From positions 1 through 9,002 of the forward strand of contig JAISTF010000184.1 of NCBI GenBank assembly GCA_031272745.1: a stretch of 9,002 bases of DNA, in the 5' to 3' direction. The notes beneath the pieces are model-generated. The model was not told where the DNA came from. It saw only the letters and a program-made list of their open reading frames with translations, and searched no databases. The position numbers and the translations under genes are program-made. Source of the stretch: Eubacteriales Family XIII. Incertae Sedis bacterium (lineage in GTDB: Bacteria > Bacillota > Clostridia > Peptostreptococcales > Anaerovoracaceae). This document shows positions 1 through 5,951 of this stretch, in pieces; position 1 is the first letter of the stretch; the number at the start of each line of letters is the position of its first letter.

Positions 1-2099
1 ACCTCCTCGCGTTGCCGGATCTTCCGGCGGTCCGCGATCTCCCGCGCGCGCCGGTCGTCCTTCAGCGCGTGGAATTCGTCGCCCGCCTGCGGGACTTCCG
101 AGAAGCCCGTGATTTCCACGGCCGTCGCCGGTCCCGCCTTTTTGATCGTCTTCCCCATGAAGTCCGTCATCGTGCGCACCTTCGCGCTCGTCGTGCCCGC
201 GACGATGCTCATCTTGTCCGTGAGCGTGCCGTCGAGCACCAGCAGCGTCGCGAGCGGACCCTTCGACTTGTCGAGCCGCGCCTCGATGACCGTGCCCGTC
301 GCCTTCTTCTTCGGATTGGCCGTCAGCTCGAGCACTTCCGCCTGGAGCAGAATCATTTCGAGCAGGTTGTCCAAGCCTTCGCCCGTCTTCGCGCTCACGG
401 GCACGGCGATCACGTCGCCGCCCCATTCTTCCACGAGCACGCCGTTTTCGGACAGCTCCTGTTTCACGCGATCCGGATTGGCGCCTTCCTTGTCGATCTT
501 GTTGATCGCGACGATGATCGGCACGCCCGCCGCCTTCGCATGGCTGATGGACTCCACCGTCTGCGGCATGACGCCGTCGTCCGCCGCCACGACGAGCACC
601 GCGATGTCCGTGACGTGGGCGCCGCGCGCGCGCATCGCCGTGAACGCCTCATGCCCCGGCGTGTCTAAGAACACGACGCGCTCGCCGCTCGGCGCGGTGA
701 CTTCCGACGCGCCGATGTGCTGCGTGATGCCGCCGGCCTCCTTCTCCGTCACATGCGTCGACCGAATCGCGTCGAGAAGCGACGTCTTTCCGTGGTCGAC
801 GTGTCCCATGACCGTGATGATCGGCGGGCGGTGTACGGTATCCTCTTCGAGGATTTCCGCATCGTCCGGCTCCGAAAAATCTTCCGCCTCGCTCTCCTCC
901 GTCTCGTCCCGTCCGATGACGAGATCGATCCCGAGCTCCTCCGCGAGCAGCTCGACCGTCACATCGTCAAGGTATTGGTTGATGTTGGCCATGATGCCCA
1001 TCTTCACGAGCGCCAGGATGATCTCCGACGTCGACCGCTCCACCTGTGAACCAAACCCCGCGACCGTGATCGGCACCGTCACCACATAGGTGCCCGGCGC
1101 GACGTCGACGAGGACCGTTTCTTCCGTGCCGTCCGTCCGGTTCTTCACATGGCGGCGCACCCGCCGGCGCTGCTGCTTCTCCAGCGTCCCTTCTTCAATA
1201 ATGGGGTTTTTGTTGGCTCCCCGAAAATCATCCGCGAGCCCGCCCCGACGGTCCGAGCGCAATCCCTTTTTCTTGTCGCCCTGCCGCGTCGCTTCGCCGG
1301 CCTTTGCGTCTTTGCCTTTTTTCTTGCCCTTGCCTTTGGCGGCGGTGTCCTCGCCCTGCTTCGTTCCGCTTTTCGCGGCCTGGCCCTGGCCTTGGCCCTG
1401 GCCCTGCGCGCCGCCCTGTTTGCCGTCCTTCGCCGGTCGCGCTCCTTCGCGCGGCGGACGCTTGGCGCGCTCCCCGCCCGCTTCCGTGCGCGCGGGCGGC
1501 TTCTTTCCGTCCGCGGCAGGCTGCGCTTTTTCGGGTTTGTCCGTCTTTCCCCGCTTCTCTGTTTTCTCCGCGGCAGGTTTCTCCGGCGCCGCCTTTTCCG
1601 CGGGCGCAGGCTCCGCGGCCGGCTTTTCCGGCGCGGCGGCCTCGGCGGGAAGCTCCGCTTCCGGTTTTTTCGCGGCCTTCTCTTCCTTGCCTTCTTCCGC
1701 CGGCTTCGCGGGAGCATCCTCCTTTTCGGCCTTGGCCGGTTTCTTCTTCGGCTTCGCCGCCGGCTCGTCGACATATTTCTTCGCGACGGAAAGCACGGGA
1801 GCCTTCTTCTGCTCCGCGGCGGCGGCTTCCTCGGCGGCCTTCCGCTCCGCCTCCGCGGCGGCGGCGGCTTCCTCGGCGGCCTTCTTCTCGGCCTCCGCCT
1901 CCACATCCGCCTTCCGGATACGGCGCGGCCCGCGGCGGTCTTTGTCCCCGCCGTCCTCAAAACCCTTTCGGATTTTCAGCACCTCCGTTTCAGAGAGGTT
2001 TTTCGTCGCCCCCCGCGCCTGAATGCCCAACTCCATCGCCTTCTCGAGCACTTCGTTGTTGCTCTTGGAAAGCTCGGCAGCAAGATCTTTGACTAACAT
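1..2099 (-). CDS. infB: Translation initiation factor IF-2, 5' part (runs off left edge)
   Basis: Encodes the GTPase that brings initiator tRNA to the 30S subunit and promotes subunit joining in the cytoplasm. 699 full codons are visible. Residues 1-50 form an IF2_N domain (MLVKDLAAELSKSNNEVLEK...). Residues about 60-320 are a low-complexity linker rich in Ala, Lys, Glu and Pro. A second IF2_N domain lies at about 344-393 (start ITVAGFGSQVERSTSEIILA). The G domain carries G1 GHVDHGKT (432-439), then GGITQH, DTPGHE, NKID and SAK in the expected order. Domain II is entered before the frame leaves the window. The ATG at 2099 follows AAGGAGGTG with 5 nt spacing, so the start is secure. It overlaps the stop of ylxR by 7 nt (ATGTTAG), which suggests translational coupling. 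The linker puts the G domain around residue 430, later than my recollection of about 220 in B. subtilis. Confidence 0.98.
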   Translation of the reverse strand, partial: MLVKDLAAELSKSNNEVLEKAMELGIQARGATKNLSETEVLKIRKGFEDGGDKDRRGPRRIRKADVEAEAEKKAAEEAAAAAEAERKAAEEAAAAEQKKAPVLSVAKKYVDEPAAKPKKKPAKAEKEDAPAKPAEEGKEEKAAKKPEAELPAEAAAPEKPAAEPAPAEKAAPEKPAAEKTEKRGKTDKPEKAQPAADGKKPPARTEAGGERAKRPPREGARPAKDGKQGGAQGQGQGQGQAAKSGTKQGEDTAAKGKGKKKGKDAKAGEATRQGDKKKGLRSDRRGGLADDFRGANKNPIIEEGTLEKQQRRRVRRHVKNRTDGTEETVLVDVAPGTYVVTVPITVAGFGSQVERSTSEIILALVKMGIMANINQYLDDVTVELLAEELGIDLVIGRDETEESEAEDFSEPDDAEILEEDTVHRPPIITVMGHVDHGKTSLLDAIRSTHVTEKEAGGITQHIGASEVTAPSGERVVFLDTPGHEAFTAMRARGAHVTDIAVLVVAADDGVMPQTVESISHAKAAGVPIIVAINKIDKEGANPDRVKQELSENGVLVEEWGGDVIAVPVSAKTGEGLDNLLEMILLQAEVLELTANPKKKATGTVIEARLDKSKGPLATLLVLDGTLTDKMSIVAGTTSAKVRTMTDFMGKTIKKAGPATAVEITGFSEVPQAGDEFHALKDDRRAREIADRRKIRQREE
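1812..1884 (-). repeat. Imperfect tandem repeat inside the infB linker
   Basis: Two near-identical copies, 1812-1842 and 1851-1884, differ by one additional GCG triplet in the second copy. They encode repeated Ala/Glu-rich segments (KAAEEAAAA). The shared part recurs 42 nt apart, so the reading frame is kept. A second short repetitive stretch near 1381-1405 (GGCCCTGGCCTTGGCC type) encodes a Gln-Gly run. Such in-frame repeats are consistent with slippage-driven length change in a disordered linker. Confidence 0.6.
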
Positions 2100-2383
2100 T
2101 CCTTCACCTCCTTGCCCGCACAAGCCTTCGCGAACTGCGTCCGGAAGCTGTCCTTCTCCGCGGCCGCCATCGAAATGCCGAGCGAAGAAAATACATTTTT
2201 CCGCTTCATCGCCTTCTCCAAGCATTCTTCATTCCGGCACAGATACGCCCCCCTGCCCGCGGCGCGTCCGGAGAAATCCAGCGTCGGCTTCCCCTCCCGC
2301 GCGACCAACCGCACGAGCGAGCCCTTCGGGTAGGATGTCATGCACCCTACGCATCTGCGCATCGGGATGTTCTTACTCTTCAA
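2093..2383 (-). CDS. ylxR: YlxR (RnpM) family RNA-binding protein
   Basis: A small basic protein of the DUF448/YlxR family, 96 residues with the start chosen here. It has the family signature RRCVGC near the N-terminus (9-14) and GRGAYLC at 43-49, followed by an NEECLEKAMKRK segment. In B. subtilis the family member has been reported to bind RNase P RNA and modulate its activity (RnpM). It lies between nusA and infB as in most bacteria. The start is TTG at 2383, giving MKSKNIPMRRC as is usual in the family, with a GGAGG-type site 7-9 nt upstream. The alternative ATG at 2362 would give 89 residues but has no ribosome binding site at a normal distance. With TTG the gene overlaps the end of nusA by 11 nt. 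Its stop overlaps the infB start. Confidence 0.93.
   Translation of the reverse strand: MKSKNIPMRRCVGCMTSYPKGSLVRLVAREGKPTLDFSGRAAGRGAYLCRNEECLEKAMKRKNVFSSLGISMAAAEKDSFRTQFAKACAGKEVKEC
2105..2113 (-). promoter_or_regulatory. Strong ribosome binding site of infB
   Basis: Reads AAGGAGGTG on the minus strand, 5 nt before the infB ATG and inside the ylxR coding region. It is an almost full anti-16S complement, so infB can initiate strongly by itself as well as by coupling to ylxR. Confidence 0.8.
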
Positions 2384-3644
2384 CCGGCGTCTCCTCCTCG
2401 GCTTCTTCTTTCGGTTCTTCCGGTGCTTCCGCAGCGTCCTCCGCGGGCGCATCTTCCGTAGCCTCTTCCCCGGCCTCTTCCGAAACCTCTGCTTCCTCCG
2501 CCTGCTCTTCCGCCGGCGCATCCTCGTCCGTCAGGAAATCCTCCACATTGTAGAACCCGTCCTCGTCGAGCGCCGCATCCGGCTGCTCCGCCAATTCCTC
2601 CGGCACGCTGTAATACTGCGAATGGCTCTTGATGTCGATCTTCACGCCGCAGAGCCGCGCCGCGAGCCGCACGTTCTGCCCTTCCTTGCCGATCGCCAGC
2701 GACAGCTGGAAATCCGGCACGACGGCCGTCGCGTGCCCGTCCTCCTCGTCAATGACGATCTTCTCCGCCTGCGCCGGCGACAACGCGCTCATGATGTTCG
2801 AAAGCGGGTCGTCCGACCACGGGATGATGTCGATCTTCTCGTCCATGAGCTCGTCGACGACAGCCTGCACGCGGTTGCCGCGGCTGCCGACGCACGCGCC
2901 GACCGGATCCACGCTCTCGTCCGACGACGAAACCGCCATCTTCGTGCGGCTCCCCGCCTCACGCGCGACGCTCTCGATGGTCACGATGCCCTCGCGGATC
3001 TCCGGCACTTCCAGCTCAAACAGTTTCCGCACGAGATTCGGATGCGTCCGCGACAGGAAGATCTGCGCCCCCTTCGTCGAATCCCGCACCTCGACGATGT
3101 AAAACTTCATGCGCGCGTTGGCCACATACCGCTCGCTGCGCACCTGCTCGTTCACCGGCATGACGCCTTCCGTCCGGCCGATCGTCACATACACCGTCCC
3201 GTTGCCCATGCGCTGCACGGTGCCCGTGATGATCTCGCCCTGCCGATCCTTGTATTCCTCGTAAATCTGCCCGCGCTCCGCGTCACGAATCGCCTGCACG
3301 ACGACCTGCTTCGCCGTCTGCGCCGCAATCCTCGAAAAATCCTCGACGGGGAAATCGAACTCCGCGACGTCGCCGATCTCGTAACTGTCATCGTATTGGC
3401 GCATCTCTTCGAGGGAAACCTCCGTGTCCGGATTCTCGACCGTCTCGACGACCGTCTTGCGGTGGAAGACCTCGATCGTCCCGTCCTTGTCGTCGATCTC
3501 GACGAAGACGTTGTCCTCTTCCGATTTGTTCCGCCCCTTGTAGGCCGACACCAGCGCGCGCTTGACGGCGTCCAAGATCTGCTCCTTCGGAATGTTCTTC
3601 TCTTTTTCCAGCTGATCCAGCGCCGCGATGAATTCCTTGTTCAT
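2373..3644 (-). CDS. nusA: Transcription termination/antitermination factor NusA
   Basis: 423 residues. It binds RNA polymerase and nascent RNA and controls pausing, intrinsic termination and antitermination. Order of parts: N-terminal RNAP-binding domain (1-130, start MNKEFIAALDQLEKEKNIPK), S1 domain (about 136-200, GEIITGTVQRMGNGTVYV), KH1 with a GSRG loop (253-256) and KH2 with a GKEG loop (319-322). After about residue 350 comes a Glu/Ala-rich acidic tail of roughly 70 residues ending in EEETPVEE. B. subtilis NusA (about 371 residues) has little such tail, and the tail lacks the E. coli-type AR repeats. The ATG at 3644 has AGGAGG at 3661-3666, a long 16 nt spacing. No other start codon lies between, so initiation may be moderate. 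It lies 33 nt after rimP. Confidence 0.98.
   Translation of the reverse strand: MNKEFIAALDQLEKEKNIPKEQILDAVKRALVSAYKGRNKSEEDNVFVEIDDKDGTIEVFHRKTVVETVENPDTEVSLEEMRQYDDSYEIGDVAEFDFPVEDFSRIAAQTAKQVVVQAIRDAERGQIYEEYKDRQGEIITGTVQRMGNGTVYVTIGRTEGVMPVNEQVRSERYVANARMKFYIVEVRDSTKGAQIFLSRTHPNLVRKLFELEVPEIREGIVTIESVAREAGSRTKMAVSSSDESVDPVGACVGSRGNRVQAVVDELMDEKIDIIPWSDDPLSNIMSALSPAQAEKIVIDEEDGHATAVVPDFQLSLAIGKEGQNVRLAARLCGVKIDIKSHSQYYSVPEELAEQPDAALDEDGFYNVEDFLTDEDAPAEEQAEEAEVSEEAGEEATEDAPAEDAAEAPEEPKEEAEEETPVEE
2391..2399 (-). promoter_or_regulatory. Ribosome binding site deciding the ylxR TTG start
   Basis: On the minus strand this reads GAGGAGGAG inside the 3' end of nusA. It is 7 nt (counted from the last GGAG) from TTG at 2383 and 28 nt from ATG at 2362. 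The distance supports the TTG start. Confidence 0.6.
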
Positions 3645-3677
3645 GGGATTTTCTCTGCTTCCTCCTGTACTTCGTCT

Positions 3678-4160
3678 CTAAAACACTACCATCAGATTTA
3701 CCTTGCTGACAAGCTCCAGCGGAATCCGCATCTCCGGCCCCGCCTCTGCGAGCGTCGTCGCGTCTATCGGAATAACGGTGAGCGTGTCCGCCGCTTTTTC
3801 GCCGAGGCGCGCCGCGAATTTCTTGCGACCCTCAAAGCCCTTATACAGCGAGACCTCCACGGGCTCGCCGAGGTATCGCGCGAAATGCTCGTCCTTCAGC
3901 AGCGCGCGGTCCATGCCGGGCGAACTGACGACAAGGCTGTACGCCTCCGCAATCAGCTCCCGCGCATCGAGCGCATCCGACAGAAACCGGCTGACCCGTT
4001 CGCAGTCGTCCACCGTGATGCCGCCGTCCTTGTCGACGAAGACGCGCAGCTGCCGTTCCTTGCCCTCTTTCGCAAATTCGACGTGCCACACCTCGAAGCC
4101 TTCCGAAACAAACGGAGCCAGTATATCCTCGACCGATTGCCTGACGTTTCCCGCGCTCAT
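3678..4160 (-). CDS. rimP: Ribosome maturation factor RimP
   Basis: 160 residues, the usual family length. RimP helps mature the 30S subunit. The N-terminal alpha/beta domain (1-75) contains HVEFAKEGKERQLRVFVDKDGGITVDD-type sequence, and the conserved VSSPGMDRALLK segment lies at 78-89. The C-terminal SH3-like domain ends VSKVNLMVVF. The chosen ATG at 4160 follows GGGAGAGGAG at a suitable distance. An in-frame ATG at 4220 would add 20 residues but has no ribosome binding site and would be read through the leader hairpin, so it was not chosen. It is the first gene of the rimP-nusA-ylxR-infB operon, which is the common bacterial order. Confidence 0.96.
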   Translation of the reverse strand: MSAGNVRQSVEDILAPFVSEGFEVWHVEFAKEGKERQLRVFVDKDGGITVDDCERVSRFLSDALDARELIAEAYSLVVSSPGMDRALLKDEHFARYLGEPVEVSLYKGFEGRKKFAARLGEKAADTLTVIPIDATTLAEAGPEMRIPLELVSKVNLMVVF

Positions 4161-4179
4161 ACGCTCCTCTCCCGCCGCC

Positions 4180-4212
4180 AAAACAAAAGAGCGGGACGTG
4201 CCCACTCTCTTG
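4180..4212 (-). terminator. Terminator-like attenuator hairpin in the rimP-nusA leader
   Basis: On the minus strand CAAGAGAGTGGG (4212-4201) can pair with CCCGCTCTTTTG (4195-4184) across a 5 nt loop: 12 pairs, two of them G-T. A TTTT run follows at 4183-4180. The U-tract is interrupted (TTTTGTTTTGG). The hairpin starts about 14 nt after the predicted transcription start and ends 19 nt before the rimP ATG. In B. subtilis, NusA is reported to limit its own operon through a NusA-dependent terminator in the leader. This hairpin, with its imperfect U-tract, is placed where such an element should be. Function here is inferred. Confidence 0.75.
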
Positions 4213-4232
4213 TCTACCATATCGCTTGCTCT

Positions 4233-4261
4233 AACATACCACGAAACGCCGGCAAAGGCAA
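4233..4261 (-). promoter_or_regulatory. Sigma-70-type promoter of the rimP-nusA-ylxR-infB operon
   Basis: Minus strand: TTGCCT (4261-4256), 17 nt spacer, TATGTT (4238-4233). Each box matches 4 of 6 consensus bases and the spacing is optimal. The expected start is near 4226, giving a leader of about 66 nt that holds the attenuator hairpin. The -35 box lies 18 nt downstream of the cupin stop codon. Confidence 0.6.
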
Positions 4262-4279
4262 GCGAAATTTGTGATTTGT

Positions 4280-5002
4280 CTACCGCGCGGGGCTCAGCGA
4301 CAGCGCGAGGCGCACCGCCTGCTTGCCTTTGTTGGCAATCTCCCATTTCGCGCCCATCGGGCAGACGAGCACGTCTTCGGCCTTCTTCATCGGCAGCACG
4401 TCGCCGTCGACGGTCGCTTCCGACTGGCCGTGGAACTGATACGCGATCACGTCCGACTTCGGCGTGTCCAAAGACAGCGTCGCGCCGGGTGCCACATCCA
4501 CGATGTGGAATTCCTGCGTCGGCGAGCCGTTGATTTCGGGCGAGGCCAGCGTGAACGCCGTGACGCCGGGCGCCCACTCGACGCCGTCCACGTCGTTGAC
4601 GTTTTTGATGTAGGGCTCGGACGCCTTGAAGCCCTGCGGGCACAGAGTGACCAAGAATTTCAGCGTCGCCGTCCCCTTCGGGTACTGCTCATGGTCGCAG
4701 TTGCCCGGGCACCAGAGGATGTCGCCGGTCTGGAAGTCGAAGCGCTTCCCGTTCATCATGATGTAGCCCTGCCCGTCGAGGATGTAGAACGCGTGGTCCG
4801 CGGGGCCGTGGTTCGCCATGAGCGCGGCGCCGCCCCAAAGGACTTCGCACGTCGAGAAATACAGGTAGGTCCAGTCCTTGCCCGCCGGGTCGTAGCCCAT
4901 CGTGGCCGGGCCCGCGAACGGCGCCGAATGCGCCATCACATGCGCCACCGGCTGCGCGACCTGGATGTCATAATAATTTTTCACATACGCTTTGAAAGAC
5001 AT
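4280..5002 (-). CDS. Two-domain cupin protein of unknown substrate
   Basis: 240 residues with two cupin-like beta barrels. The first (about 55-110) shows GGAALMANHGPADHAFYILD, a turn GQGYIMMNGKRFDFQTGDIL and PGNCDHEQY; possible metal ligands are H65, H70 and H104, but the usual HxH...E pattern is not complete. The second (about 165-232, start PTQEFHIVDVAPGATLSLDT) lacks a clear His cluster and may be structural or a binding barrel. There is no signal peptide, so it is probably cytoplasmic. The ATG at 5002 (MSFKAYV) is chosen because AGGAGG is 9 nt upstream; the ATG at 5008 would have only 3 nt. It is the last gene of the M24-dehydrogenase-cupin cluster, 50 nt after the dehydrogenase. A small-molecule enzyme, isomerase or sensor role are all possible; I do not recognise a specific family. 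Confidence 0.85.
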   Translation of the reverse strand: MSFKAYVKNYYDIQVAQPVAHVMAHSAPFAGPATMGYDPAGKDWTYLYFSTCEVLWGGAALMANHGPADHAFYILDGQGYIMMNGKRFDFQTGDILWCPGNCDHEQYPKGTATLKFLVTLCPQGFKASEPYIKNVNDVDGVEWAPGVTAFTLASPEINGSPTQEFHIVDVAPGATLSLDTPKSDVIAYQFHGQSEATVDGDVLPMKKAEDVLVCPMGAKWEIANKGKQAVRLALSLSPAR

Positions 5003-5011
5003 TTTCATTTT

Positions 5012-5017
5012 CCTCCT
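5012..5017 (-). promoter_or_regulatory. Ribosome binding site of the cupin gene
   Basis: AGGAGG on the minus strand. It is 9 nt from ATG at 5002 but only 3 nt from ATG at 5008, which favours the downstream start. Confidence 0.75.
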
Positions 5018-5028
5018 CATTCATAATC

Positions 5029-5047
5029 GGGCGGCAGGATGCCGCCC
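5029..5047. repeat. Perfect intercistronic palindrome, REP-like
   Basis: GGGCGGCA (5029-5036), a 3 nt loop, and TGCCGCCC (5040-5047) form an 8 bp perfect stem between the dehydrogenase stop and the cupin ribosome binding site. No T-run follows on either strand, so it is not a standard terminator. On the minus strand the context reads TGTAGGGGCGGCATCC, which resembles dispersed GTAGGGGCG-type intergenic repeats I recall from Bacillota genomes. It may be a mobile palindrome or a processing/stability element that sets the cupin mRNA level. Its repeat nature cannot be shown in one window. Confidence 0.6.
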
Positions 5048-5052
5048 CTACA

Positions 5053-5934
5053 TTACCGCGAAATGCCGCTTTCCTCTTCGAGCAGCTTCGTGAGGATTGA
5101 GAAATCCTTCTCGGCCCAACCCTTTTCCACCGCGAGCTCCATGCGCTTCTTCGTGAGCTCCGTGCTCTCGAGCTTCACACCGTACTGCGCGCCGACCTCG
5201 AGCGCGAGCTTGAGGTCCTTGATCATCAACTTCGTCGTGAACGCCGGCGCGTACTCGCCGCCCGCGATGAGCTTGGCCTTGTAGCCCGTCAGCGGTGAGC
5301 CGACCGCGCTGCCCGCGATGATGTCCGCCGCCTGCGCGACGTCGAGCCCCGCCTTCTCCGCGATGACGATCGCCTCGGCCTCCATCTGCATCGTCGTCGC
5401 GATCATGAGGTTGAGCGACAGCTTCATGACGCGCGCCTGGTCGCCCGCGCCGAGGTAGAACAGGTTGCCGCCGATGACTTCGAGCAGCGGCAGCACGCTG
5501 TCATACGCGGCCTTGTCGCCGCTCGTGAGGATGCCGACCGTACCCGCCGCCGCGAGGATCGTCGACCCCGTCAACGGGGAGCGCAGGTAGGCCGCGCCCG
5601 TCTTCGCGATCGCCGCGCCGAGCTTCTCCGATTCCGCGACGGAGATCGTGCTCATTTCAATCACGACCTTGCCGGGCGCAAGCCCCGCGACAAAGCCGCC
5701 GTCGCCCAGCGCGACGTCGAGCAGCGTCGGACCGTCCGCGAGCGTGACAAACAGGAAGTCCGCCGCTTCCGCCGCGCCCTTCGCCGTATCCGTCCACGCC
5801 GCGCCGGCCGCCACCGCCTCGTCGGCCTTCGCCTTCGTGCGGTTCCAAACCGTGCCCTCGTTGCCGGCCTTGAGCAGGTTGAGGCACATGGGGTTGCCCA
5901 TATTGCCCAGGCCGATCCATCCAAACTTCGCCAT
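5053..5934 (-). CDS. NAD(P)-dependent beta-hydroxyacid dehydrogenase (HIBADH family)
   Basis: 293 residues, the normal family length. The family oxidises 3-hydroxyacids, or reduces semialdehydes, such as 3-hydroxyisobutyrate or tartronate semialdehyde. The Rossmann signature is FGWIGLGNMGNPMCLNLLKAG (GLGNMG 8-13). A DMSTISP-like segment EMSTISV is at 93-99. The catalytic Lys motif GAGDQARVMKLSLN puts Lys at 171 and the conserved Asn at 175. KDLKLAL is at 239-245. The substrate-binding signature, usually DAPVSGG, is YLRSPLTGST (116-125), so the substrate is probably not 3-hydroxyisobutyrate itself. The ATG at 5934 has AAAGGAG 6 nt upstream. It lies 17 nt after the M24 gene and is almost surely cotranscribed with it. 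Confidence 0.93.
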   Translation of the reverse strand: MAKFGWIGLGNMGNPMCLNLLKAGNEGTVWNRTKAKADEAVAAGAAWTDTAKGAAEAADFLFVTLADGPTLLDVALGDGGFVAGLAPGKVVIEMSTISVAESEKLGAAIAKTGAAYLRSPLTGSTILAAAGTVGILTSGDKAAYDSVLPLLEVIGGNLFYLGAGDQARVMKLSLNLMIATTMQMEAEAIVIAEKAGLDVAQAADIIAGSAVGSPLTGYKAKLIAGGEYAPAFTTKLMIKDLKLALEVGAQYGVKLESTELTKKRMELAVEKGWAEKDFSILTKLLEEESGISR

Positions 5935-5951
5935 TCTCTTCTCCTTTCCCA

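Noticed and set aside
1090..2096. Long plus-strand open frames opposite infB
   Set aside because: Low-complexity Ser/Ala/Phe or Arg/Leu-rich translations that mirror the repetitive IF-2 linker; no domains or start signals.
2340..4274. 644-residue open frame on the plus strand
   Set aside because: It is antisense to nusA and rimP, both identified by clear domains and ribosome binding sites. The Arg/Leu/His/Asp-rich translation is typical of an antisense shadow in GC-rich DNA.
4210..4284. Direct repeat TTGTCTACC at 4210-4218 and 4276-4284
   Set aside because: Only 9 nt, one copy spans the cupin stop codon, and no mobile element or att-like context is present; chance is the simplest explanation.
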